Shown: positions 14,396 to 24,212, counted from the stretch's first letter. The stretch: 64,000 nucleotides of DNA from Sedimenticola selenatireducens (GCF_007625115.1 NZ_VMNH01000027.1:1-64000), one strand, 5' to 3'. A program made the numbers and translations. Notes: generated by a model not told the origin, from the sequence alone.

Positions 14396-15799
14396 CTAAT
14401 CTTTTTCCGAATGATCGGAATAGATGCCACCCTGTGTAAGGCGGCAGGGGTCGAGCAACTTCTCGAGTTCATGGCGCGAAAGGGATGTGTGTTTATGGGC
14501 AACATCAATAAGGCTCTTTCCCTCTTCATACGCTTGCTTACTGATTTCTGCGGCCTTTTGATAGCCGACTATCGGATTGAGTGCTGTTACCAGAACGGGG
14601 TTGAGAGAAAGGGTGTGTTGGATTTTTTCCTGATTAACTTTGAAATCAGCAACGGCTTTTTCTGCCAGTAGTGTTGATCCGTTGGCGAGTAGTTCTATGC
14701 TTTGCAGAAGGTTATAGGCGATAAGCGGTAGCATGGTATTGAGTTGGAAATTACTGGATTGGCCGGCCATTGATAGCGTGGCGTCGTTACCGATGACCTG
14801 TGCCGCAACCATCATGACGGCTTCAGGGATAACCGGGTTAACCTTTCCGGGCATGATGCTGGAGCCAGGTTGCAGTGCGGTCAGTGTGATCTCCCCCAGT
14901 CCTGCTAGCGGCCCACTGTTCATCCAGCGAAGATCGTTGGCAATTTTATGCAAACAGAGAGCTGTAACACGGAGTTGGCCTGACAGTTCAACCGCGGTGT
15001 TCTGGTTGCTCAAGTCTCTGATCATGCCGTTAGGTAGTGTGAGGGCAAGCCCAGTCTCTTCACTGAGACGCTTAACCACCTTGGCGGCAAATTCAGGGTG
15101 GGCATTAATGCCCGTTCCTACGGCCGTACCACCCAGGACGAGCTGATGTACTCTGATTTCAGAATCTTTAATGCGTGCAATGCACTCTCTGACCTGGTTC
15201 GCCCAGGCGGTGATCTCCTGGCTCATGCGGAGTGGCATGGCATCCATCAAGTGCGTACGCCCTGTTTTACAGATGGCATCGAGGGATGCGGCCCGGTGCA
15301 GAAGGGTGCCCGCCAATTTGTCGAGTGACGGCAAGAGTTGTTGCTTGAGTGCCAGCGCTGTACTGAGATGAATCATACTGGGGATGACGTCGTTACTGCT
15401 CTGGCAGAGGTTTACGTGATCATTGGGATCAACCTTTACTCCTTCTCTTTGAGCCAGGGTTGCAATGACTTCATTGATATTCATGTTGCTACTGGTGGCC
15501 GATCCGGTTTGGAAAACATCAATCGGGAACTGATCCATCGGTAGTGCTTTAAGCAGCGTGTCAGCGGCCGCAATAATGGCTGCTGCCTGTTCGGTAGAGA
15601 GCAACTTTAAATCGCGATTGGCCTCAGCCGCTGCGCGCTTGATCATGATCCCCGCCGTGATAAAACGCGCGGGCAAAGTGAGGTCGCTGATAGGGAAGTT
15701 GTTGATGGCACGTTGGGTTTGTGCACCATACAGGGCATCTGCGGGAACCTTAACTTCACCCATGCTGTCCTGTACAGACCGATATTGAGTCACTTCCAT
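14396..15799 (-). CDS. fumC: Fumarate hydratase, class II
   Basis: 467 residues, the standard length. It converts fumarate to malate in the TCA cycle. The superfamily signature GSSIMPGKVNP is at residues 312-322, SSNMN at 103-107, the THLMDAMP segment with its catalytic His at 183, and TGSATSSNMN is intact. Unlike fumarases A and B it needs no iron-sulfur cluster, so it works under oxidative stress. GAGG precedes the ATG at 15799. It is the last gene before a divergent promoter region. Confidence 0.95.
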   Translation of the reverse strand: MEVTQYRSVQDSMGEVKVPADALYGAQTQRAINNFPISDLTLPARFITAGIMIKRAAAEANRDLKLLSTEQAAAIIAAADTLLKALPMDQFPIDVFQTGSATSSNMNINEVIATLAQREGVKVDPNDHVNLCQSSNDVIPSMIHLSTALALKQQLLPSLDKLAGTLLHRAASLDAICKTGRTHLMDAMPLRMSQEITAWANQVRECIARIKDSEIRVHQLVLGGTAVGTGINAHPEFAAKVVKRLSEETGLALTLPNGMIRDLSNQNTAVELSGQLRVTALCLHKIANDLRWMNSGPLAGLGEITLTALQPGSSIMPGKVNPVIPEAVMMVAAQVIGNDATLSMAGQSSNFQLNTMLPLIAYNLLQSIELLANGSTLLAEKAVADFKVNQEKIQHTLSLNPVLVTALNPIVGYQKAAEISKQAYEEGKSLIDVAHKHTSLSRHELEKLLDPCRLTQGGIYSDHSEKD

Positions 15800-15872
15800 A
15801 TTTAGATACCTCAGCGTGTTAATAAGCGATGTTTTTAGTATGAACCCTATTTGATGTCAGTGTGCAAATATT

Positions 15873-15898
15873 ACCTTATGAATAATAGGTTATAAGGT
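15873..15898. promoter_or_regulatory. Inverted repeat in the fumC / PnbB-like divergent promoter region
   Basis: ACCTTAT (15873-15879) and ATAAGGT (15892-15898) are perfect complements 12 bases apart, in the region between two divergent genes. The spacing would suit a dimeric regulator. No regulator gene is next to it. Confidence 0.4.
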
Positions 15899-15987
15899 GG
15901 CTACTCCAAGGTCACTAAAGCGCTTTTACATTCGAACTAAAGCGGTTATTCTTTGGCATATCTCATTTTATGGCTAGGATAAAGCAA

Positions 15988-16452
15988 ATGAATGTTGAGC
16001 ATTTTCAGCAGTTAATTAAGCCACTCACTGATATGGTTTCACAGATGCCCGTCGATAAAGAGCTGGAGAAGGCACTGACTGAGCAGTATCCACCAGGAAG
16101 CGAGTTGTTTGAAGCCATCGACAAGGCGTGTCATGAGGCGATATCCGCAGGCTGGATGTGTGCACAGGGTGATGCAGGGCGTCGCTTTGGCCGGGTGATC
16201 GAGCCCTCTGATGAGACGGGCCGATTGAGTGTGGATGTCGTCGATCTGATCGATATCGCCGGCCCACATCATCGCCATCCGCTGGGTGAAATCTGTATGG
16301 TGTTACCCATTACCGAGGGTGCATTGTTTGATGGAAAGCCGCGTGGCTGGTGTGTCTATGAGCCCGATTCTCAACATCGGCCTACTGTCACACAGGGGCA
16401 GGCACTGATTCTCTATTTGCTGCCAGAAGGGCAGATTGAGTTTACGCGATAA
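15988..16452 (+). CDS. PnbB-like (DUF4863) protein
   Basis: 154 residues from the ATG at 15988, chosen for AGGA 9 bases upstream; an ATG six codons earlier lacks one. The sequence fits the family that includes 4-hydroxylaminobenzoate lyase PnbB of nitrobenzoate degradation: a helical N-terminus, then GDAGRRFGRVIEP, HHRHPLGEICMVLPITEGALFDG and WCVYEPDSQHRPTV. The HHRHP cluster may bind a metal in a cupin-like fold. Nothing around it points to aromatic degradation, so the substrate is unknown. Confidence 0.7.
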   Translation: MNVEHFQQLIKPLTDMVSQMPVDKELEKALTEQYPPGSELFEAIDKACHEAISAGWMCAQGDAGRRFGRVIEPSDETGRLSVDVVDLIDIAGPHHRHPLGEICMVLPITEGALFDGKPRGWCVYEPDSQHRPTVTQGQALILYLLPEGQIEFTR

Positions 16453-16466
16453 CGTCTATACAGGCG

Positions 16467-16982
16467 CTATAGATTTTCTTCCAGCACCGGTGGGTTATAG
16501 AGCGGATACAGATGCTCTTCTTCTGTTTTAATGCGTTCCACCAATGCTTTACCAATTTCCTGCAAGTCGGTAATGAAGTCAATTTCAAGCGCGGTGCTCC
16601 AGGGCCAAACATTATAGCGATCAATAAACTGGTTGACGGCTTTACCGATATGGCGCATATCCCGACGCATGGCCTTAACGGTTTCACACTGGTCACTGTC
16701 ACGTGAGATCGTACGATTGAGATAGACGTAAAGCTTTACGTTTTCTGTCATGATGTGTTGGTGAAACAGATATTTAAACTGTGCAAGTTCGGAACATACC
16801 TCTCTGAAACGCTGCTCTTTTGCCTTCTTCTCAATTTTCATATAGTGCATCAGCAGTGACTGATGATCATCCTTGAGTGCAGCTACGAGCTGGGAGTCAT
16901 AAGCTATGGTGGTGTTCGGAGCGGTGATCTCAGCGCAGGGTTGCGGTTGACTTTTAGCTTTTCTTTTGAAGAAATTGAACAT
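16467..16982 (-). CDS. Hemerythrin-domain protein
   Basis: 171 residues. Candidate iron ligands sit in the order expected for an HHE four-helix bundle: H40 and H46 (DDHQSLLMHY), H74, H76 and E80 (HQHIMTE), H111, and E155 with H157 near the C-terminus (KTEEEHLYP). The N-terminal ~30 residues are basic and probably disordered. Hemerythrin proteins bind oxygen or NO at a di-iron site. It follows nsrR on the same strand (~190-base gap) and may be part of the NO response. Confidence 0.8.
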   Translation of the reverse strand: MFNFFKRKAKSQPQPCAEITAPNTTIAYDSQLVAALKDDHQSLLMHYMKIEKKAKEQRFREVCSELAQFKYLFHQHIMTENVKLYVYLNRTISRDSDQCETVKAMRRDMRHIGKAVNQFIDRYNVWPWSTALEIDFITDLQEIGKALVERIKTEEEHLYPLYNPPVLEENL

Positions 16983-17175
16983 GGTAATGAGTGATTCACT
17001 GAGTGGTTTTAAATTATCGTTACCATCCCTGAGATTGAGTGAAATAAAGTTTATACTATGTTGAGGGTTTAACGTGCGTTCTATTCCTAATTTCTCCTGT
17101 TCCAGACTTAAAAATGTGAACTGGTTCTGAATCTGTTCGTCAGAGGCGGTGTGGTAAGAGGATAAGCAGGGACTA

Positions 17176-17604
17176 TTATTTAAAAAGCTTAATCAGTTTT
17201 GTCCTGTTATTCAGCAGATCAGTGAGCGTATAGCTATCCAGTACAGCATAAAATGCTGCCATGGATTCTTTTAACATATCTTTTAATCGGCAGGCTGACT
17301 CAATTCGGCATTCGCAATCCTCGTTTGTGAAGCAGGCGGCTAGTACACTCCCCTGCTCAGTACTTCTAATCAACTCACCAATATTGACCTCATCTGGATC
17401 AAGCGCCAGATAAAAGCCACCGCCTTTACCTCTTACGGTTTCAATATATCCCTCTTGCCCCAAGTGATAGACAACTTTCATTAAATGGTTTTTTGAAATG
17501 CCATACACCTCAGCTAATTCGCCGATTGTCGCCATTTCTCCCGGTTTAAGCCCAATATAGATCAGCACCCGAATGGTGTAATCAGTAAACGTTGTAAGTC
17601 GCAT
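17176..17604 (-). CDS. nsrR: NsrR-type nitric-oxide-sensing repressor (Rrf2 family)
   Basis: 142 residues from the ATG at 17604, which aligns with the E. coli NsrR start (MxLTxFTDY). With this start the cluster cysteines are C91, C97 or C99, and C105, matching the three-Cys [4Fe-4S]/[2Fe-2S] site. The N-terminal winged helix includes ISKNHLMKVVYHLGQEGYIETVRGKGGG. NO binding to the cluster releases DNA. Two NsrR-like sites lie between it and the divergent reductase gene, so it probably controls both directions. Confidence 0.88.
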   Translation of the reverse strand: MRLTTFTDYTIRVLIYIGLKPGEMATIGELAEVYGISKNHLMKVVYHLGQEGYIETVRGKGGGFYLALDPDEVNIGELIRSTEQGSVLAACFTNEDCECRIESACRLKDMLKESMAAFYAVLDSYTLTDLLNNRTKLIKLFK

Positions 17605-17620
17605 AGCTGTACTCATTCAA

Positions 17621-17643
17621 AAGAAGTATTGGAAATATTGCTT
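17621..17643. promoter_or_regulatory. NsrR-like operator 1
   Basis: AAGAAGTATTG-G-AAATATTGCTT has the 11-1-11 layout of the known NsrR consensus (AAGATGYATTT-N-AAATRCATCTT, from memory) with 8 of 10 outer positions self-complementary. It lies 17 bases upstream of the nsrR start. Confidence 0.6.
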
Positions 17644-17665
17644 ATTAAGTATACATGGTATATAA

Positions 17666-17688
17666 AAGAAGTATATTAAATAATAGTT
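17666..17688. promoter_or_regulatory. NsrR-like operator 2
   Basis: AAGAAGTATAT-T-AAATAATAGTT repeats the same left half-site as operator 1 (AAGAAGTAT) with a weaker right half, 37 bases upstream of the reductase gene. The AT-rich setting lowers confidence. Confidence 0.45.
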
Positions 17689-17724
17689 ATTGAGGCTATT
17701 TCTTATTACGCGAGGTTTTACGTT

Positions 17725-18474
17725 ATGGTAAGTCCAAGGTATCCCGTTATTTTAAAAGAGAAACGCGTGCTTGCCCCCGGTACACTGGAGTTGACCTATT
17801 GTCGAGAAGATGAAGGTGTCATCAGTTATTTGCCCGGACAATTCTTTTCGCTTGATTTTAAATATCAGGGTGAAGAGAAGAGCAGAAGTTATAGTGCGGT
17901 CGGTCGAGTCGATAATCTTAAAGATAACCGGGCCTTTCAATTTGCAATTACGGCCGTTCCAAATGGCGCCGCGTCACAATTCTTTTTTGATGCACAACCC
18001 GGTGATAAGGCCAAGATGAGTGGCCCCTTTGGCGCGCTTACTCTCCCAAGAATTGATCCGGCGCGTTATCTATTGATTGGGACAGGAACCGGGGTAGCAC
18101 CCTATCGTGCGATGTTGCCTGAACTTGAGCAACGATTGAAGAACAATACGGCATTGGAGATTGTCTTACTGATGGGTGTAAGGGCGCCAGCCGAACTGAT
18201 CTATGGCGAGGAGTTTTTAGCCTTGTCACAAACCTATCCAGGATTTAGTTTTTATGCCTGCTACAGCCGTGAGATGCCCTCATCGCCTGATAGTCATATC
18301 TTCTCTGGTCGGGTCAATACGCTGTTTGAAAAGCTCAAGCCAGATGCTCAGCGGGATATGGTGTATCTCTGTGGTAATCCAAATATGGTTGATGAATCAG
18401 TGAGTTGGTTTACTGAAAGAGAATTTACTGCGAAAAACCTTAAACGGGAGAAATATAAATTCTCAACGTTTTGA
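17725..18474 (+). CDS. Ferredoxin/flavodoxin-NADP+ reductase-like protein
   Basis: 249 residues, the length of the Fpr family. The FAD-binding part has RSYSAVG (residues ~52-58), and the NAD(P)-binding half has LIGTGTGVAPYRAM and LLMGVRAPAELIY, then VYLCGNPNMV and the C-terminal YKFSTF. It moves electrons between NADPH and small redox carriers. Divergent from nsrR with two NsrR-like sites between, so it is probably NO-induced, perhaps feeding the NO-detoxifying system. GAGG precedes the ATG. Confidence 0.85.
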   Translation: MVSPRYPVILKEKRVLAPGTLELTYCREDEGVISYLPGQFFSLDFKYQGEEKSRSYSAVGRVDNLKDNRAFQFAITAVPNGAASQFFFDAQPGDKAKMSGPFGALTLPRIDPARYLLIGTGTGVAPYRAMLPELEQRLKNNTALEIVLLMGVRAPAELIYGEEFLALSQTYPGFSFYACYSREMPSSPDSHIFSGRVNTLFEKLKPDAQRDMVYLCGNPNMVDESVSWFTEREFTAKNLKREKYKFSTF

Positions 18475-18763
18475 AGCGTTAATGTTCTGCGCTACTAGAT
18501 AGAAATAATAGTCCTCGCTCTGGCGATAGGGTTATTTGTGCCCGTAAAAAACCCATAAGTCCGATCTATGAATTCTGCTTAAAAGTATCGTCATTAATAG
18601 CGTTGATGTCCCTGGTCAGGGACTTCTAAGACCTCCTTTTCTCACAAAAGGGTCGGTTGCCAATTAATTCGATGATCACTACTATATTACTGATTCAACG
18701 CTGCAAAAACCGAGGAAGTGGTCTAGTATCTACTATTAATTCTAATAATTATATTTCTCCCCT
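18475..18763. other. Intergenic region with one palindrome
   Basis: No gene. GTCCCT-GGTC-AGGGAC (18608-18623) is a short hairpin. It matches no promoter or regulator that I can name. Confidence 0.35.
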
Positions 18764-21700
18764 ATGGACAGCCTCCTACTCTTAGATATCCTAACCTCTC
18801 CTACCATTACCCTATCGCCTGATGCATCGGCAGAAAGCGCGCTGAAGCTTATGCGGTCCGGGAGTATGAGCGCCTTAGTTGTTGTCAATCAAGAACAGTA
18901 TCCAGTCGGTATTTTTACAGAACATGACAGCCTTAAAATGGCCTATTCCGGGATTGACCCAAAGATGGCCACTGTTGCTGAGGTCATGGGAAAACCACCG
19001 CTGGTTGCCACTTCAGATGTAAACTATCGGGAAGGCTATAAGCTGATCTCTGAGCACTTTGTACGCAATCTAATCGTTGTCGATGATGCAGGTAGGCTGG
19101 TTGGGCTTGTCACCGAGAATGATTTCTTAAAACATTTGAGCTGGGAGTTTATGGTGCACTTCAAACGGGTGGGTATTCTCATGACCCGTAATGTTGTGGT
19201 GCTAGAGAAACAGGCCTCTGTCAAAGATGCGGTTGACCTTATGGTCAATATGCAGGTTTCTTCGGTCGTTGTTGTCGATGAAAACAGGCCTGTCGGTATC
19301 TTTACCGAGCGCGATATGGTGTTACTTGAGGCGGCCACTAACGATCTGAAATCTATATCACTGGCAGAAGTGATGTCTGCACCCGTGATCTCAATTACAG
19401 AAAATATGACGCTTCCTGAGGCTATAGCACTCATGGAAGAGGCGAGCACTCGGCGGCTTGTGGTGACAGATGAAAACGATTCAGTTGTTGGCATCATTAC
19501 GCACCAAGACATCGTCAAGCAGCTCTATGATCGGCATATTGAGTATCTACTGGAGTCCTTGAAAGAGCAGGATCTGGAACTGATTCAGTTGCGGGATCAA
19601 ATAAGAGTGGAAAGGGCGCTACGGCTGAGTGAGGATCGGCTGGCGGAATCCCAGCGTCTGACGCATATTGGCAGTTGGGAACTGAATCATGTTGAGAGAA
19701 CGCTTTGGTGTTCTGATGAGGCCTATCGCATTTTTGGTTTTGATGCAGAGCAAGATGCGGCATCCTACGATCTTTTTTTAAATCATGTTCACTCCGATGA
19801 TCGACAGTTGGTTGAGCAGACCTTTCATGACGCTGTTGCCCATCATAAACCCTACGAACTCATTCATCGCCTACAGCATGATGATGGGGAGATCAGGTAT
19901 GTCATAGGCCGCTGTGAAACTTTCTATGATGAAGGAGGGACCGCCGTGCGGTCTATTGGGACTGTACAGGACATCACACAACATCATCAAGCGGAGTTAG
20001 TAACAAAACAAAACCATTTATTACTTGATTCAGTGGTGGATGGATCTGCAGATCCAATCTTTGTGAAGGATGAAAAAGGCGTCTATATATTTGCCAATCA
20101 GGCATTGGCTAACCTGGTAAATAAGACGACAGAGGAGATCGTTGGTCAGACTGATTATGCGTTTTTTCCTGAGGAGATTGCCAATAACTTCCGAGCTGAT
20201 GATTTGGAGGTTATGGCAAAAAAAAGCAATGAGACTTTCGATGAAGAGGTCATTGTTGATGACAAATCAATGATCTACCTCACGACCAAGGGTCCACTGA
20301 TTCTTGATGGTGAGATAAAAGGTATATTTGGTATCGCCCGTGATATTACGCCACTTAGACAGGCCAGAAACGAATTACACAACAGAGAACGTTTTATTAG
20401 TCGTGTTCTCGGCTCATCTTTAACCGGTATCTATATCTATAACTTGACTGAGGGAAAGAACGACTACATCAATGCACGTTATTCTGGGTTGACTGGATAC
20501 AGCCTGGAAGAAATCAATGACATGCCGTCTGAAACGTTTATTAATCTTTTTCATCCGGATAACAGGGAAGAGATCTTGGCTCACATGAGCTCCTTCACTC
20601 ATGCAGAGGATGGTGAGGTTAAGAAGATTGAGTACCGCTTTCTGAAAAGCGATGGTGATTGGATGTGGTGTCTTTCTTGGGATTCCGTATTTGAACGTGA
20701 TGAATCGGGTGCCGTGATCCGCTTTATCGGCACCTTTGTTGATATTACAGAGCAAAAATCTGCTACTGATGAATTAACCAGAATCACTTCTGATTTGGCA
20801 CGGGCTCAACGAGTGGCAAAAATGGGTAACTGGACCTATTCAGTGCCCGATAAGACCATTCAATGGTCACGAGGTATGTTTGATATTTTTGGAAGGGAAG
20901 CAGATGACAGCCATCTTAATTATGAAACCCTCCTCTCCTGGATTCATCCCCTTGACAGGGCAAACCATGATGCCTACATGCAAAAAATGCTGGCGCTTAC
21001 TCCGGGTAAAACGATTGATATTTTGCGCTATCGGCTTATCCGTCCGAATCAGGAGGTTCGGTGGGTAGAGATTACATTTGAATGTGAATTTAATGAGGAA
21101 GCACAACCCTACATATTTTTTGGTACTGCGCAAGATATCACCCACCAAAAAATGGGTGAGGAGTTACTGTTGGGGCAGCAGCATATTTTGGAGTTGATAT
21201 CACGAGGTAGCACATCACTTACCAATATATTTGAAGAAATTGTTTCACTTGCAGAGTCGCAGTTTTCTGATATCGCGGCTTCAATTCTTCTTCTTGAGAA
21301 TAACCAGTTCCGTTTGGGTGCAGCGCCTTCAATGCCCGATGCATACAACGCGTTGCTGGATGGATTGGTCATTGGCCCTAATGTGGGGTCATGTGGTACG
21401 GCTGCTTACCGTGCCGAACGCGTGATAGTGGCCGATGTGGCAACGGATCCATTATGGGTTGACTATCGCGATTTGGGCGCCAGGGTTGGATTCCGTGCCT
21501 GCTGGTCTGAGCCTGTATTGGATGCTGGGCGAAAAGTATTGGGGACCTTTGCCCTGTATCGATCAACAGCCGGTGAACCCACCCTTGCAGAGATCCATCT
21601 TATTGAAGGGATGGCGCGGCTGGCCAGTATTGCGATAGAGCGCATTCAATCAGAACAGCTACTCTCCCGGGCGGACAGTGAGTGGACGCAGGTCATGGAT

Positions 21701-23713
21701 AATTACACGGATGTGATCTACCTCGCTGATATGAATCGGCAGCTGCTACGTGCCAATAAATCTTTTTACAAGATGATTGGTGCTACTGCTGAACAATGCC
21801 TTGGCCGAAGTATTGAGGAGCTACTTCATCCCCAAGGCGAGGAAGAGGCTTGCCCTATTTGTATCGCACAAAAAGCGCAGATTGAAACTGTTATCACCAT
21901 GGAGCCAGGTGATGCCTTCAATCCTACAGACAAGCCCATGGAGGTGAGTCAGCGATTAGTATTTGATAAAAATGATAAGCCTTGTGCCATGCTGGTGAGT
22001 ATCCATGACCTAAGTCATACGCGAAAAACAGAGGAGCGTTTAAGACTTGCCGCCAGTGTATTTGACAATACCGATGAAGGCGTGGTCATTACAGACACAA
22101 ATAGCACTGTCATTGAGGTGAATCGTGCCTTCACGGATATCACCGGCTACACGCGTCAAGAAGTGGTTGGTCAGAATCCAAGGATACTTAAATCCGGGCA
22201 CCATGATGAAAGTTTTTATCGTGACTTATGGAGTGCAATCCAGGAAACAGACCGATGGAGAGGAGAGCTATGGAATCGACGAAAAGATGGTTCAATTTAT
22301 CCAGAATGGATGACCATTAGTTGCGTTAGAGATAGGGATGGTGCATTAACCCACTATATAGGCGTGTTTACCGATATCAGTCAGATAAAGCGCTCACAGG
22401 AGCAACTTGACCATCTTGCACACCATGATTCTCTAACCAACCTACCCAATCGATTATTACTTCATGAGCGCCTTGATCAGGCAATAAAGCATGCAGAGCG
22501 AAGCCATACACAACTCGCAGTAATCTTTATTGATCTGGATAACTTCAAAAATATCAACGATAGCCTTGGTCATCCTATAGGGGATCAATTGTTACAAAGT
22601 GTAGCCGTAAAACTTAGCAAGTCTCTCAGGCAAGGTGATACGGTCGCGCGTTTGGGTGGAGACGAATTTGTACTTTTGCTCGATGAAATTGATCAATCAG
22701 ATCATGCGGCGGTAATGGCCAGAAAAATTAAAAACATATTTGCCGCTCCATTTCTTCTGGATAATCATGAAATTCATGTGACGACAAGTATGGGTATCTG
22801 CCTCTACCCGCAAGATGGAACTGATAGAGAAACACTGTTGCGAAATGCGGATGCAGCAATGTATCGAGCCAAGCAAGCGGGCCGCGATAACTTCCAATAT
22901 TACACCAAGGAACTCACACAAAATGCCTTCGAGCGGGTCTTGTTAGAGAGCAGTTTACGAAAGGCGATCGAGCAGAATCAACTGGCATTACTGTATCAGC
23001 CACAATTGATGATTGAAAATGACAAAGTGGTGGGTGTGGAAGCATTAATCCGCTGGAATCATCCAGATTTGGGCATGATCTCCCCGGTAAAATTTATCCC
23101 GATTGCTGAAGAAACGGGACTTATTCATTTGATTGGCAGATGGGTCATGCGTACGGCCTGTAAGCAGGGTATGGCGTGGTTAAAGAGTGGCGTGGAATTT
23201 GGACGGATTGCAATCAATCTGTCTGGCCCTGAAATGCAGCGGAAAGATCTTGCAAGCCAGATCAAGCTAATTCTAACCGAAACGGGATTCCCTGCTGAAC
23301 GAATGGAGCTTGAGGTAACGGAGAGCTTTATTATGCAAGGCGCTGCCTCTGCGGTGAGTCAGCTCAATGAACTGCGGGAGTTAGGGGTAACGCTCTCAAT
23401 CGATGATTTTGGAACAGGCTACTCTTCATTGAGTTATCTAAAACAACTGCCCATTCATAAATTAAAAGTTGATCGCTCTTTCGTTTCTGACATCCCTGAT
23501 GACAAAGATGATATGGCCATTACCCAGGCTATTATTGCGATGGGGCATAGCCTTGGATTAAATGTTATCGCTGAAGGCGTAGAGACAATGGAACAGGTGA
23601 GTTTTCTTAAACAGGCAGGCTGCCTGGAAGTGCAAGGATTTTTATACAGTAAACCCATCAGTCCTGATGAGATCATAACGTTTTTGTCGCGCTCCAAGCC
23701 TATTGAAGCGTGA
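18764..23713 (+). CDS. Four-CBS, multi-PAS, GAF, GGDEF-EAL c-di-GMP protein
   Basis: 1649 residues, cytoplasmic (no membrane helix seen). Two CBS pairs (four CBS motifs, residues ~1-260) can sense adenine nucleotides. Six PAS-type units (~300-410, 420-535, 545-665, 680-800, 970-1090, 1095-1215) enclose one GAF domain (~810-965). The GGDEF at ~1298-1302 is intact, with an RQGD inhibitory site (RxxD) five residues before it. The EAL at ~1426-1428 is intact, with DDFGTGYSS and AEGVET. It could make, break or both handle c-di-GMP. Transcription probably ends at the hairpin at 23725-23757. No clear ribosome site precedes the ATG. Confidence 0.9.
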   Translation: MDSLLLLDILTSPTITLSPDASAESALKLMRSGSMSALVVVNQEQYPVGIFTEHDSLKMAYSGIDPKMATVAEVMGKPPLVATSDVNYREGYKLISEHFVRNLIVVDDAGRLVGLVTENDFLKHLSWEFMVHFKRVGILMTRNVVVLEKQASVKDAVDLMVNMQVSSVVVVDENRPVGIFTERDMVLLEAATNDLKSISLAEVMSAPVISITENMTLPEAIALMEEASTRRLVVTDENDSVVGIITHQDIVKQLYDRHIEYLLESLKEQDLELIQLRDQIRVERALRLSEDRLAESQRLTHIGSWELNHVERTLWCSDEAYRIFGFDAEQDAASYDLFLNHVHSDDRQLVEQTFHDAVAHHKPYELIHRLQHDDGEIRYVIGRCETFYDEGGTAVRSIGTVQDITQHHQAELVTKQNHLLLDSVVDGSADPIFVKDEKGVYIFANQALANLVNKTTEEIVGQTDYAFFPEEIANNFRADDLEVMAKKSNETFDEEVIVDDKSMIYLTTKGPLILDGEIKGIFGIARDITPLRQARNELHNRERFISRVLGSSLTGIYIYNLTEGKNDYINARYSGLTGYSLEEINDMPSETFINLFHPDNREEILAHMSSFTHAEDGEVKKIEYRFLKSDGDWMWCLSWDSVFERDESGAVIRFIGTFVDITEQKSATDELTRITSDLARAQRVAKMGNWTYSVPDKTIQWSRGMFDIFGREADDSHLNYETLLSWIHPLDRANHDAYMQKMLALTPGKTIDILRYRLIRPNQEVRWVEITFECEFNEEAQPYIFFGTAQDITHQKMGEELLLGQQHILELISRGSTSLTNIFEEIVSLAESQFSDIAASILLLENNQFRLGAAPSMPDAYNALLDGLVIGPNVGSCGTAAYRAERVIVADVATDPLWVDYRDLGARVGFRACWSEPVLDAGRKVLGTFALYRSTAGEPTLAEIHLIEGMARLASIAIERIQSEQLLSRADSEWTQVMDNYTDVIYLADMNRQLLRANKSFYKMIGATAEQCLGRSIEELLHPQGEEEACPICIAQKAQIETVITMEPGDAFNPTDKPMEVSQRLVFDKNDKPCAMLVSIHDLSHTRKTEERLRLAASVFDNTDEGVVITDTNSTVIEVNRAFTDITGYTRQEVVGQNPRILKSGHHDESFYRDLWSAIQETDRWRGELWNRRKDGSIYPEWMTISCVRDRDGALTHYIGVFTDISQIKRSQEQLDHLAHHDSLTNLPNRLLLHERLDQAIKHAERSHTQLAVIFIDLDNFKNINDSLGHPIGDQLLQSVAVKLSKSLRQGDTVARLGGDEFVLLLDEIDQSDHAAVMARKIKNIFAAPFLLDNHEIHVTTSMGICLYPQDGTDRETLLRNADAAMYRAKQAGRDNFQYYTKELTQNAFERVLLESSLRKAIEQNQLALLYQPQLMIENDKVVGVEALIRWNHPDLGMISPVKFIPIAEETGLIHLIGRWVMRTACKQGMAWLKSGVEFGRIAINLSGPEMQRKDLASQIKLILTETGFPAERMELEVTESFIMQGAASAVSQLNELRELGVTLSIDDFGTGYSSLSYLKQLPIHKLKVDRSFVSDIPDDKDDMAITQAIIAMGHSLGLNVIAEGVETMEQVSFLKQAGCLEVQGFLYSKPISPDEIITFLSRSKPIEA

Positions 23714-23724
23714 CAATAGGTTGT

Positions 23725-23757
23725 ATAACGGCATGCGCTATCGGTGCCGTTATTTTT
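23725..23757 (+). terminator. Terminator after the CBS/PAS/GGDEF-EAL gene
   Basis: ATAACGGCA (23725-23733) pairs with TGCCGTTAT (23745-23753), followed by TTTT. It lies 12 bases after the stop codon. Confidence 0.8.
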
Positions 23758-23783
23758 GTCGCGCAGGTACGGGTACGTCTAAA

Positions 23784-24029
23784 TTATTTCAAATGATCAC
23801 TGGTTTTGTTAAGCATGTGCCGAGTCAGCAGGTAGAGGAGGAATGATTCGTAGATGGCTGCAGCAAGTATGACGCCCATGGTAATCCACACCGTTACTTC
23901 AGTGGAAAGGTAACCGCTGTGATGCAGCAGATAGATAGGGGTCAGTATCACCAGTGATACCGCCAGCGAGACCCAAAGCATGTGATAGCTGTAGGGCAGT
24001 TTGCTCGTACGGATGAGATGGTCCTTCAT
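23784..24029 (-). CDS. Two-helix membrane protein
   Basis: 81 residues with two hydrophobic helices (about 17-35 and 47-70) and basic ends. It lies downstream of the V-ATPase operon on the same strand, after a 180-base gap, so it is probably separate. The family is not recognised. Confidence 0.55.
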   Translation of the reverse strand: MKDHLIRTSKLPYSYHMLWVSLAVSLVILTPIYLLHHSGYLSTEVTVWITMGVILAAAIYESFLLYLLTRHMLNKTSDHLK

Positions 24030-24212
24030 ATAAACAGTTCCTTTGTCTGATATTAAACCCTACAAAATACATGTTTATGTGACTCTCTTGTTTATAGCCT
24101 CTGTGTGTGACAAGTCAAGCAATTGCCAAATTAAAGAATTAAAGGAAGGAGGGGGCTGTAGATAAACGGTGTTGTTCTGTTTCTGTACTGGCGGTGGAAT
24201 ATTTTTCGCCGG

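Noticed and set aside
18608-18623. Palindrome as sigma-54 or regulator site
   Set aside because: No GG/GC pair at the right spacing and no second copy.
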